Shown here in pieces: positions 34,742 through 42,907 of a stretch of 64,000 nucleotides of DNA. Made by a program: the position numbers and the translations under genes. Origin of the DNA: Microbacterium terricola (GTDB taxonomy: Bacteria; Actinomycetota; Actinomycetes; Actinomycetales; Microbacteriaceae). The DNA lies in the NCBI RefSeq assembly GCF_027943945.1, contig NZ_AP027141.1, positions 2,294,001 to 2,358,000 of the forward strand. Direction: 5' to 3'. How positions within the stretch are numbered: the first letter of the stretch is position 1; each line of letters begins with the position of its first letter. The notes beneath the pieces are model-generated. The model ran no database searches, was not told the DNA's origin, and saw only the letters and a list, made by a program, of their open reading frames with translations.

Positions 34742-36097
34742 TCAGCGTGCGGCGAGCGCGGCGGCGATCACGTCCAGGCCCTCGTGGAGCAGGTGGTCGG
34801 GGATCGACAGCGGCGGCAGGAAGCGGATCACGTTGCCGTAGGTGCCGCACGTGAGCACGATGACGCCCTCGGCGATGCAGGCCTTCGCGACGGCGCCGGT
34901 CAGGGCGGCGTCGGGCTCACCGGTCTCGGGGTCGACGAACTCGGCGGCGATCATGGCGCCGTGGCCACGGATGTCGCCGATGCGCGGGTCGGACTGCTGC
35001 AGCGCGCCGAGGCGGTCCTTCAGGATCGTCTCGATCTCGCCGGCGCGCTCGATCAGCCCGTCGTTCTCGAAGGCGTCGATCGCTGCCAGTGCGGCGGCGC
35101 AGGCGACGGGGTTACCGCCGTAGGTGCCGCCGAGGCCGCCCGCGTGAGAGGCGTCCATGATCTCGGCGCGGCCGGTGACAGCGGCGAGCGGCATGCCGCC
35201 GGCGATGCCCTTCGCGGTGGTGATGAGGTCGGGGACGATGCCGAACAGCTCGCTCGCGAACATCGCGCCGGTGCGGGCGAAGCCGGTCTGGATCTCGTCG
35301 GCGATGAAGACGACGTTGTTCGCGCGGCACCAGTCGACCAGCGCGGGCAGGAAGCCGTCGGCCGGGACGATGAACCCGCCCTCACCCTGGATCGGCTCGA
35401 TGATGACGGCGGCGAGGTTGTCGGCGCCCACCTGCTTCTCGATCAGCGAGATGGCCTTCTTCGCCGCATCCGCACCGCTGAGCCCGTCGCGGAAGGGGTA
35501 CGACAGCGGCGCGCGGTAGATCTCCCCCGCGAACGGGCCGAAGCCGCTCTTGTAGGGCATCGCCTTCGCCGTCAGCGCCATGGTGAGGTTGGTGCGGCCG
35601 TGATAGCCGTGGTCGAAGGCGACGACGGCGGGCTTGCCGGTGAACTTGCGGGCGATCTTGACGGCGTTCTCGACCGCCTCTGCTCCCGAGTTGAACAGGG
35701 CGCTCTTCTTCGCGTGATCGCCGGGCGTGACCCGGTTGAGGGCCTCGGCGACGCCGACGTACGACTCGTACGGCGAGATCATGAAGCAGGTGTGCGTGAA
35801 CTGGGCGGCCTGCTGGGCGATGGCCTCGACGACCTTCGGGTGCGCGTTGCCGAGGCTCGTCACGGCGATGCCCGAACCGAGGTCGATGAGCGAGTTGCCA
35901 TCGGCGTCGACGATGACCCCGCCTCCCGCGGCGACGGCCTCGATCGGAGCCGTGTGCCCGACGCCCGCCGCGACGGCGGCGGCCTTGCGGGCGAGCAGCT
36001 CCTGCGAGCGGGGCCCGGGGATGCTCGTGACCATGCGGCGCTCCTGCGGGAGCGAGGGTCCGCCGAGGGGTGTGGTGAGGGAAGACGTCATGCTCAT
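34742..36097 (-). CDS. gabT: 4-aminobutyrate aminotransferase
   Basis: A 451-residue class III PLP aminotransferase of usual GabT length. It converts GABA and 2-oxoglutarate to succinate semialdehyde and glutamate. The PLP region is visible as VVFIADEIQTGFARTGAMF and the Schiff-base Lys in TTAKGIAGGMPLAAVTG. Residues 15-60 hold the family-typical GPRSQELLARKAAAVAAGV. The ATG at 36097 has a -10-like TACAGT seven bases upstream and no ribosome binding site, so the mRNA is probably leaderless. ATG 36091 is two codons in. It is divergent from the PucR regulator. Confidence 0.92.
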   Translation of the reverse strand: MSMTSSLTTPLGGPSLPQERRMVTSIPGPRSQELLARKAAAVAAGVGHTAPIEAVAAGGGVIVDADGNSLIDLGSGIAVTSLGNAHPKVVEAIAQQAAQFTHTCFMISPYESYVGVAEALNRVTPGDHAKKSALFNSGAEAVENAVKIARKFTGKPAVVAFDHGYHGRTNLTMALTAKAMPYKSGFGPFAGEIYRAPLSYPFRDGLSGADAAKKAISLIEKQVGADNLAAVIIEPIQGEGGFIVPADGFLPALVDWCRANNVVFIADEIQTGFARTGAMFASELFGIVPDLITTAKGIAGGMPLAAVTGRAEIMDASHAGGLGGTYGGNPVACAAALAAIDAFENDGLIERAGEIETILKDRLGALQQSDPRIGDIRGHGAMIAAEFVDPETGEPDAALTGAVAKACIAEGVIVLTCGTYGNVIRFLPPLSIPDHLLHEGLDVIAAALAAR

Positions 36098-36191
36098 GCG
36101 CCCGACTGTACGGTCCGCCCGGCGCGGGCTGTACTGGCCGCGGTGTACATTCTTGGGGATCGGCTGTTCGCGACGTATATGAGGAGGAGCG
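36098..36191. promoter_or_regulatory. Divergent gabT/pucR promoter region with TGTAC repeats
   Basis: The 94-base gap contains three TGTAC elements (near 36107, 36130 and 36144). For the regulator, TTGGGG (36153-36158) and TATATG (36176-36181) are 17 bases apart, and TACAGT on the minus strand serves gabT. The TGTAC repeats are candidate PucR sites. Confidence 0.45.
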
Positions 36192-37715
36192 ATGGATGCT
36201 GCTCCGGACGCACCGACGCTGCGCTCGCTGCTGGGGCGGGCCGAGCTCTCGCTGCGCCTGGCCGGCGATGAGAGCGCGCTGGATCCCTCGGCGCTCGACC
36301 AGCCGGTGCGCTGGGTGCACAGCACCGACCTCGCCGACCCGACGCCGTTCCTGTCCGAGGGGCTCGTGCTGCTGACCACCGGGCGGCAGTTCCTGGAGGC
36401 CGAGGAGAGTCCGGCGTTCGCCGCCGGCTACGTCGACCGGCTCGTGCAGCGGGGCGTCATCGGCCTCGGCTTCGGGACGGAAGTCGTGCGCGACGGCATC
36501 CCTCCCCTCCTGACCCAGGCGTGCGCGGCCGCGCGCCTCCCCCTGTTCGAGGTGCCGTACCTGACGCCGTTCATCGCCGTGGCCCGCGCCAACGCCGAGG
36601 CGATCGCCGCGCAGGCGTACGCGCGGCGCTCGTGGTCACTGGCCGCGCAGCGGGCGATCTCGCTGGCCGCGCTGCGCCCGGACGGGCTGGGCGCGACCCT
36701 CGCCGAGCTCGCGAAGCAGTTCGACACCTGGGCGGGGCTGTTCGACGCGTCCGGATCCCTCACCCGCGAGCACCCGGTCGGCGATCTCGACGCGGGCACC
36801 GCGGACGAGCTGCACGCCGAGGTGTCGGCCGTGCTGCGACGCGGCGCCCTCGCCGCCTCGACGCTGCGCATCGGCGCTCGCACCTTCACGCTGCAGACCC
36901 TCGGCCGCGGCGGCCATCTCCGCGGGGTGCTCGCGATCGCGGCGGGCGACCTCGACCAGGAGGGGCGGGGCGTCGTCAACGCGGTCATCGCCATGACCGG
37001 GCTCGCCCTGGAGCAGAACGAAGGCCTGTCGCGGGCGCGGGCCCTCATGCGCGGGGGGCTGGTGCAGTCGCTGCTCACCGATGACCCCACGCTCGCCCGC
37101 CGTGTCGCACGCGACATGTGGGGCGGGATGCCGGCGGCCCCGGTCGTCGTGGCCGTCACCGACACCCGCACGGACGCCGCGGCGGAGTGGCTCGAGCTGC
37201 GTGTCGCCGAAGCGCGCGGCGACCTCTTCTACGGCCGCGACGAGGAGGGTCTGGCGATCGTCGCCCCGGCCGGGCGCACCGAGCTGTTCGCGGAGTTCGC
37301 CGAGGCCTTCGGCGCGACGGTGGGCGTCTCCGACCCCGCGCCGTACTCCTCGTTCGCGGCGGCGCACGCGCAGGCGACCACGGCCCTGCGCCGGGCGGAG
37401 GCGCCGGTCACGCTGTTCCGCGAGGTGCGCGGCGCCGGTGTGCTCTCGGCGCTCGACACCGACGCGGGTCGCAGCCTCGCCGCCGCCCTGATTGCGCCCC
37501 TGCGCGCGCACGACGCCGCCGCCGGTGCGGCATTGGTCGACACCCTGCGCGTGTGGCTCGCCAACGACGCCCGGATCGACGCGGCCGCCGACGAGCTCGG
37601 TGTCCACCGGCACACGGTCCGGGCTCGGCTCAGTCAGGCCGAGTCCTTGCTCGGGGTGGATCTGTCGTCGTTCGCCGTGCGCGCCGAGCTGTGGGGCGCC
37701 CTCCAGGTGGCCTGA
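36192..37715 (+). CDS. PucR-family transcriptional regulator
   Basis: A 507-residue regulator. Residues ~10-135 form the PucR ligand domain (VRWVHSTDLADPTPFLSEGLVLLTTG). A GGDEF-like central region follows, and the C-terminus has the PucR helix-turn-helix (DAAADELGVHRHTVRARLSQAESLLG). PucR proteins activate purine, amine or GABA degradation genes in response to pathway compounds. Divergence from gabT makes control of this amine/GABA operon likely. ATG 36192 follows GAGGAGGAG, though the nearby -10 box leaves a very short leader. Confidence 0.88.
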   Translation: MDAAPDAPTLRSLLGRAELSLRLAGDESALDPSALDQPVRWVHSTDLADPTPFLSEGLVLLTTGRQFLEAEESPAFAAGYVDRLVQRGVIGLGFGTEVVRDGIPPLLTQACAAARLPLFEVPYLTPFIAVARANAEAIAAQAYARRSWSLAAQRAISLAALRPDGLGATLAELAKQFDTWAGLFDASGSLTREHPVGDLDAGTADELHAEVSAVLRRGALAASTLRIGARTFTLQTLGRGGHLRGVLAIAAGDLDQEGRGVVNAVIAMTGLALEQNEGLSRARALMRGGLVQSLLTDDPTLARRVARDMWGGMPAAPVVVAVTDTRTDAAAEWLELRVAEARGDLFYGRDEEGLAIVAPAGRTELFAEFAEAFGATVGVSDPAPYSSFAAAHAQATTALRRAEAPVTLFREVRGAGVLSALDTDAGRSLAAALIAPLRAHDAAAGAALVDTLRVWLANDARIDAAADELGVHRHTVRARLSQAESLLGVDLSSFAVRAELWGALQVA

Positions 37716-37743
37716 GCGGATGAGGCCTTTCTCATCGGCTAAT

Positions 37744-37770
37744 ACCTTTCGCGTGTCAGGTTTTTAGGCT
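37744..37770 (+). promoter_or_regulatory. Operator and -10 box of the importer-GH1 operon
   Basis: ACCTTTCGCGTGTCAGGT (37744-37761) is an imperfect inverted repeat, ACCT-N10-AGGT, directly before the -10 box TAGGCT (37765-37770). It matches the site at 44539-44556 in 14 of 18 bases in the same reading direction. A bound TetR protein here would block RNA polymerase. Confidence 0.65.
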
Positions 37771-37861
37771 ACGGTCGGACCTGGGAGCTGATCACGCCCC
37801 CGCACAGCTGAGGCAGCGTCGCCGAAGACGGCGGCCGACGACCGATGGAGGCGTCAGACCG

Positions 37862-39157
37862 ATGAACCACCCGACCACCACACGAACCCGCTGGCTCGCC
37901 GGCACCGCCGCGCTCGGAATCGGCGCGCTGCTGCTCGCCGGCTGCGGACGCTCCGACGAGCCCACGAGCCCCTCCGCCGAAGCCGGCGCGGGCATCGACG
38001 ACAGCCCCGCCACCGGCGAGATCGACGTCTGGGCGATGGGCAACGAGGGCGAAGTCCTCGACGAGCTCGCCGCGCAGTTCGAGGACGCGAACCCCGACGC
38101 GACCATCAACGTCACCGCCGTGCCGTGGGATGGCGCGCACGACCGCATCGCGACGGCGATCGCCGGCGGCCAGACCCCCGACGTGACCATGCTCGGCACC
38201 ACCTGGGTCGGCGAGTTCGCACCGACCGGGGCCTTCGAGCCCACGCCGGAGGGCGTCGTCGACACCTCCAGCTTCTTCGAGGGGTCGCAGGGCACCACCG
38301 TGGTCGACGGGGTGTCGTACGGCGTGCCGTGGTACGTCGACACCCGCGTGCTCTATTACCGCACCGACATGGCCGAGGCAGCGGGGCTCGACGCCCCCGC
38401 GACCTGGGACGACCTCACCGCGTTCGCCGAGGGGATGCGGGCCGAGGGTGCCGCATCCGGCCTGTCGCTGCCGCCGGGCGGCCCGGACTCCTCGCTCTAC
38501 CTGCTGCCGTTCGTGTGGCAGGCCGGTGGCGACGTGCTCACCGAGGACGGCAGTGCGTTCGCCTTCGACACGGATGCGTGGAAGACGGCCTTCGAGTACT
38601 ACAACAGCTTCTTCACCTCGGGCCTGAGCGAGAACGTGCGCCTGGAGACCGGTGAGATCGAGCAGAAGTTCATCGCCGGCGACGTCGGCGCGTTCTACTC
38701 CGGCCCGTTCCACGTCTCCCTGCTCAAGGACCAGGGCGGCAAGGACTTCGAGGACAAGTTCGCCGTGGCGATGGTCCCGGGCGACCAGACCCGCACCAGC
38801 TTCACCGGCGGCGGCAACCTCGCCGTCTTCGGCGACACCGACAACCGCGACACCGCGTGGAAGTTCGTGCGGTGGCTGAGCCAGCCCGAGACCCAGGTCG
38901 AGTGGTACGGGATCTCCACCGATCTGCCGAGCGTCGAGTCCGCGTTCGAGGACCCGGTATTCGCCGACGACCCGTACACCAGCGTGTTCGGTGAGCAGCT
39001 CAGCGACGCCAAGGCGCCCCCGGCCATCCCGACCTGGGCGCAGATCTCCGCGATCATCGACCAGGAGATCGAGCAGGTGACCCGCGGCGACAAGAGCGTC
39101 GACGACGCGCTCGCCAGCATCCAGCAGCAGGCCGAAGCCATCGGCACCGGCAGCTGA
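37862..39157 (+). CDS. Sugar-binding lipoprotein of ABC importer
   Basis: A 431-residue family 1 solute-binding protein. The lipoprotein signal ends in L-L-A-G-C with Cys28, then a Ser/Ala linker and the mature start EIDVWAMGNEG. The middle has the typical ligand-domain regions TPDVTMLGTTWVGEFAP and VPWYVDTRVLYYRTD. It opens a four-gene operon with two permeases and a GH1 glycosidase, so the ligand is likely a beta-linked oligosaccharide that is cleaved inside the cell. GGAGG lies nine bases before the ATG. Confidence 0.92.
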   Translation: MNHPTTTRTRWLAGTAALGIGALLLAGCGRSDEPTSPSAEAGAGIDDSPATGEIDVWAMGNEGEVLDELAAQFEDANPDATINVTAVPWDGAHDRIATAIAGGQTPDVTMLGTTWVGEFAPTGAFEPTPEGVVDTSSFFEGSQGTTVVDGVSYGVPWYVDTRVLYYRTDMAEAAGLDAPATWDDLTAFAEGMRAEGAASGLSLPPGGPDSSLYLLPFVWQAGGDVLTEDGSAFAFDTDAWKTAFEYYNSFFTSGLSENVRLETGEIEQKFIAGDVGAFYSGPFHVSLLKDQGGKDFEDKFAVAMVPGDQTRTSFTGGGNLAVFGDTDNRDTAWKFVRWLSQPETQVEWYGISTDLPSVESAFEDPVFADDPYTSVFGEQLSDAKAPPAIPTWAQISAIIDQEIEQVTRGDKSVDDALASIQQQAEAIGTGS

Positions 39158-39167
39158 GCTGCGTGAC

Positions 39168-40112
39168 ATGACCACCGCAACGGCTGCGGCCGCGACTGCC
39201 GCGCCCCTGGCGCCCGCCCCCAAACGGCGGCGCGCCAGGGGGCGGCAGCGCACCACCCTGGCGGCATGGGGCTTCGCCGCCCCCTTCGTCATCCTCTTCC
39301 TGGTGTTCCTCGCCGGGCCCATCGTCGCCAGCTTCTTCATGAGCTTCACCGACATGACGACCCGCGACCTGCGCAGCCCCCTCAACGTCGAGGTCGTCGG
39401 CTTCGCCAACTACATCGCGCTGTTCCAGGACCCGCGCTTCCTGCACAGCCTGGTCAACACGGGCGTGTTCGTGATCATCGGCGTGCCGCTGACGATGGCG
39501 CTCGCCCTGCTGATCGCGCTCGGCCTCGACAAGGGCATCACGAAGTTCCGCACCGTGTTCCGCGTCGGCTACTACGCCCCTGTCGTGACCAGCATCGTCG
39601 CGATCGCCATCGTGTGGCGGTTCATCCTGCAGCCAGACGGTCTCCTCAACGCCTTCCTCGCGGTGTTCGGCATCAGCGGTCCGAACTGGCTGCAGTCCAC
39701 GACCTGGGCCCTCCCGTCGCTCATCCTGATGGCGGTGTGGCGGAACATCGGCACGCTCATGGTGATCTTCCTCGCCGGACTCCAGGGGGTGCCGCGCGAG
39801 CAGCACGAGGCCGCGATGGTCGACGGGGCGAACGTGTTCCAGCGGTTCGGGCATGTGACGATGCCGGCACTGCGCCCGACGATCCTTTTCGCCGCGGTGA
39901 TCACCGGCATCGGCTTCCTGCAGTTCTTCGAGGAGCCGTTCGTGATGACCCAGGGCGGCCCGCTCGACGCCACGCTGTCGGCCGCGATGTACACCTACGA
40001 CCAGTTCGGGTTCGGCAACTACGCGTTCGCGTCGGCGGCGAGCTACGTGCTCTTCCTCGCGATCGTCGTGCTGTCGCTGATCCAGTTCCGGTTCCTCGGA
40101 CGGAAGGACTGA
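39168..40112 (+). CDS. Carbohydrate ABC transporter permease, MalF type
   Basis: A 314-residue inner-membrane permease. An Ala-rich, basic N-terminal tail of ~30 residues precedes six helices, the first being WGFAAPFVILFLVFLAGPIV. The EAA loop is EAAMVDGANVFQRFGHVTMP. It pairs with the MalG-type product of the next gene and with the upstream lipoprotein. It starts ten bases after the lipoprotein stop. As in the first importer, no dedicated ATPase is encoded here. Confidence 0.92.
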   Translation: MTTATAAAATAAPLAPAPKRRRARGRQRTTLAAWGFAAPFVILFLVFLAGPIVASFFMSFTDMTTRDLRSPLNVEVVGFANYIALFQDPRFLHSLVNTGVFVIIGVPLTMALALLIALGLDKGITKFRTVFRVGYYAPVVTSIVAIAIVWRFILQPDGLLNAFLAVFGISGPNWLQSTTWALPSLILMAVWRNIGTLMVIFLAGLQGVPREQHEAAMVDGANVFQRFGHVTMPALRPTILFAAVITGIGFLQFFEEPFVMTQGGPLDATLSAAMYTYDQFGFGNYAFASAASYVLFLAIVVLSLIQFRFLGRKD

Positions 40113-40114
40113 CC

Positions 40115-41002
40115 ATGACCGCCGTCCAGCCCGTGACGGACGCGACAGCATCCGTCATCGTCCCTCCCGCACAGCGCCGTCGTCGCGGCACCCGACCTCG
40201 CTGGTGGCTCTACGTCGTGCTCACCCTCGGCGTCATCGCGATGATCATGCCGTTCGTGTGGATGATCCTCGGCTCGTTCAAGACGACGACCGAGATCCGC
40301 CAGTACCCGACCGAGTTCCTGCCGCGCGACGCGACGCTCGACAACTACACCGAGCTGTTCGGCCGCCTCGACTTCGCGACCTACTTCACGAACAGCGTCG
40401 TGGTCGCGGTGGCCGTGACGCTCGGCAACATCGTGTTCTCGTCGATGGTCGGGTACGCCCTCGCCAAGCTCGACTTCGCCGGCAAGAAGCTGCTGTTCGG
40501 GCTCGTGCTGGTCACCCTGATGGTGCCGGGCGTCGTGACCTTCGTGCCGCTGTTCGTGCTGACCGCGAACCTCGGCCTGGTCAACACGTATCCCGGCCTC
40601 ATCCTGCCGTTCCTGATCACGCCCCTCGGCGTGTTCCTGATGCGGCAGTTCATGCTGAGCCTGCCCGACGACATCATCGAGGCGGCGCGCATCGACGGCG
40701 CCAGCGAGTGGCGCATCTTCCTGCGCGTGATCATGCCGCTGTGCGGGCCGGCCGTCGCGACGCTGACGATCCTCACGTTCCTGGGCAGCTGGAACAACTT
40801 CCTCTGGCCGCTGGTGGTCGCCACGACGGAGGACAAGTACACCCTGCCCGTGGCTCTCGCCCTCTACTCGGTCGGCCAGAACGCCGCGGAGTACGGCCTG
40901 ATGATGGCCGGCGCGGTCGTCGTGATCGTGCCGGTGCTGATCGTGTTCGTGCTGCTGCAGCGCTTCTTCGTGCAGGGCATCGCCCTCACGGGCATCAAAT
41001 GA
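40115..41002 (+). CDS. Carbohydrate ABC transporter permease, MalG type
   Basis: A 295-residue permease with six helices; the family end RFFVQGIALTGIK and EAA loop EAARIDGASEWRIFLRVIMP are typical. ATG 40115 lies two bases after the MalF-type stop, with GGAAGGA upstream. It forms the transmembrane heterodimer with the preceding product. The next gene is the GH1 glycosidase, 11 bases on, so uptake and hydrolysis are co-expressed. Confidence 0.92.
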   Translation: MTAVQPVTDATASVIVPPAQRRRRGTRPRWWLYVVLTLGVIAMIMPFVWMILGSFKTTTEIRQYPTEFLPRDATLDNYTELFGRLDFATYFTNSVVVAVAVTLGNIVFSSMVGYALAKLDFAGKKLLFGLVLVTLMVPGVVTFVPLFVLTANLGLVNTYPGLILPFLITPLGVFLMRQFMLSLPDDIIEAARIDGASEWRIFLRVIMPLCGPAVATLTILTFLGSWNNFLWPLVVATTEDKYTLPVALALYSVGQNAAEYGLMMAGAVVVIVPVLIVFVLLQRFFVQGIALTGIK

Positions 41003-41013
41003 GAGGACCATCC

Positions 41014-42168
41014 ATGACCTTCCCCGACGGGTTCCTGTGGGGCGCATCCACGGCGGCGCACCAGATCGAGGGCGGCAACGTCAACTCGGACTGGTGGCAG
41101 CGCGAGTGGGGGCACCTGCCGGGTCCAGGCGTCGAGGAGCCCTCGGGCGACGCGGCCGACAGCTACCACCGCTATCCCGAGGACATGCGGCTGCTGGCCG
41201 CGGCGGGCCTCGGCGCGTACCGGTTCAGCATCGAGTGGGCGCGCATCGAGCCGGAGGACGGATGGGTGTCACGGGCGGCGATCGAGCACTACCGCCGCAT
41301 GGTCGGCACCGCCCGCGAGAGCGGCCTCGAGCCGGTCATCACCCTGCATCACTTCACCAACCCGATCTGGTTCGCGCGGCGCGGCGGATGGCACGAGGAC
41401 GACGCCCCCGAGCGGTTCGCGCGCTTCGTCGAGGCGGCGCGGCCGGTGCTCGACGGCGTAGACCTGGTCTGCACGATCAACGAGCCGAACATGGTGTCGG
41501 TGCTCGCCGACCCCGAGGTCGGCTTCCCCTCGATCGGGCTGCCGCCGGGGGTTCCCGCCGTGACCGATCGCCTCATCGACGCCCATCGCCGCGCGGTCGA
41601 GATCGTGCGGAGCGCGGGCGGGCGGGCCGGCTGGTCGGTGGCGACGCAGGCGTATCAGCCTGAGCCGGGCGCCGACGAGGTCGCCGCCGAGTACGGGCGC
41701 TCCCGCGAGGACGTGTTCCTGGATGCTGCGGCCGGCGACGACTGGGTGGGCGTGCAGGCCTACACCCGCACCCGCATCGGCGAGGGCGGCCCGCTGCCGA
41801 TCCCGGAGGACGCCGAGCGGACGCTCACCGGCTGGGAGTACTACCCGGATGCGGTCGGCTACGGCATCCGCAACGCCTGGGCGCGCGCGGGCGTGCCGGT
41901 GTACGTCACCGAGAACGGCATCGCGACCGACGACGACACCCGGCGGATCTCGTACACGCAGGGAGCCCTCGCGGCGGTCGAGTCGTGCCTGCGCGACGGT
42001 GTCGACGTGCGCGGATACCTGCACTGGAGCGCGCTCGACAACTACGAGTGGGGCAGCTTCCGGCCGACCTTCGGGCTGATCGGGTGGGACCGCGACACCT
42101 TCGTGCGCCGACCCAAGCCGAGCCTCGCGTGGCTGGGCTCGGTCGCCCGCGCGAACGCCCTGGGCTGA
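41014..42168 (+). CDS. Glycoside hydrolase family 1, beta-glucosidase-like
   Basis: A 384-residue GH1 retaining glycosidase. The N-terminal signature FPDGFLWGASTAAHQIEGG is complete. The acid/base Glu157 is in TINEPN and the nucleophile Glu300 in VTENG; the substrate-binding LDNYEWG is at 342-348. The protein has no signal peptide, so it acts in the cytoplasm on the imported sugar. It is shorter than the usual 440-480 residues because several loops around the active site are reduced, a form seen in actinobacteria. Linkage preference is unknown; beta-glucoside is most likely. GAGAGG lies upstream of the ATG. Confidence 0.9.
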   Translation: MTFPDGFLWGASTAAHQIEGGNVNSDWWQREWGHLPGPGVEEPSGDAADSYHRYPEDMRLLAAAGLGAYRFSIEWARIEPEDGWVSRAAIEHYRRMVGTARESGLEPVITLHHFTNPIWFARRGGWHEDDAPERFARFVEAARPVLDGVDLVCTINEPNMVSVLADPEVGFPSIGLPPGVPAVTDRLIDAHRRAVEIVRSAGGRAGWSVATQAYQPEPGADEVAAEYGRSREDVFLDAAAGDDWVGVQAYTRTRIGEGGPLPIPEDAERTLTGWEYYPDAVGYGIRNAWARAGVPVYVTENGIATDDDTRRISYTQGALAAVESCLRDGVDVRGYLHWSALDNYEWGSFRPTFGLIGWDRDTFVRRPKPSLAWLGSVARANALG

Positions 42169-42229
42169 TCCGGCTCCGTCTTCCGCTCGCCTGTCGCAGT
42201 CTGTCGGTGCCCCAGCCCTGCGGCCCGGC

Positions 42230-42886
42230 TCAGGGGCGCAGGTAGCGGGTGACGAACTCGTCGAACAGCGCGACCATGTCGACGTCGTCGTCGAGCAGCC
42301 ACTGCAGCTGGATACCGTCCATCACCGCGCTGATGAGACGCGCCGCATGCTCGGGATCGAGGTCGGCGCGGATCTCGCCCGCCTCCTGACCCGCCCGCAG
42401 CAGCTCGGCCGAGCGCACCGCCGTGTCGCGGTAGCGCTCCGCGAACGCCGGGTGCGAGGGGTGCTCGGAGTCCGTAGCCTCGGCCGACACGATCGCGTAC
42501 AGCGACGTGAGGCCGCGCGTGCTCTGGTTGTACGCGACGACCTTTTCGGCCTGCTCGATCAGGGTGTGCTCCGCGGGGTCGCCCGCCGCGGTGCGCACCT
42601 TCTCGTCGCGCTGGCGGACGACCTCGACGAAGAGCTCCTCCTTGTCGGCGAAGTGGTGCATGAGCCCGGCGGGGGTGAGCCCCACGCGCTTGGCGATCTC
42701 GCGCAGCGACCCGCTGTGGAACCCGGTGCGGGCGAACACCAGCAGCGCCTCGTCCACGATCTGCTGACGCCGCGCCTGGCCTTTCGCGTAGCTGCCACGG
42801 GGGCCGCGCACCACGCGCGGGGCGGCAGCATCCGCCGGCACGACGGCCGGCGCGGCCTCGCCGGAAAGGGGCTCGTCGGCGCTCAT
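42230..42886 (-). CDS. TetR/AcrR-family regulator
   Basis: A 218-residue TetR regulator. After a ~30-residue low-complexity start, the DNA-binding domain reads RRQQIVDEALLVFARTGFHSGSLREIAKRVGLTPAGLMHHF, and the C-terminal helices form the ligand and dimer domain. It follows the secreted glycosidase gene by 21 bases on the same strand, so it is probably co-transcribed with it. Near-identical 18-bp inverted repeats precede both that operon and the importer-GH1 operon. TetR is the natural binder, making it an autoregulated local repressor. Confidence 0.88.
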   Translation of the reverse strand: MSADEPLSGEAAPAVVPADAAAPRVVRGPRGSYAKGQARRQQIVDEALLVFARTGFHSGSLREIAKRVGLTPAGLMHHFADKEELFVEVVRQRDEKVRTAAGDPAEHTLIEQAEKVVAYNQSTRGLTSLYAIVSAEATDSEHPSHPAFAERYRDTAVRSAELLRAGQEAGEIRADLDPEHAARLISAVMDGIQLQWLLDDDVDMVALFDEFVTRYLRP

Positions 42887-42907
42887 GCGCTTCCCTCTCG
42901 GTGGGGG

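Noticed and set aside
33164..36271. A 1035-codon plus-strand open frame.
   Set aside because: It is the complement of puo and gabT; low-complexity Arg/Val/Asp/Gly content and no domain.
37719..37736. A 6-bp hairpin (GATGAG/CTCATC) after the PucR gene as a terminator.
   Set aside because: The stem is short and unextended, and is not distinguishable from chance.
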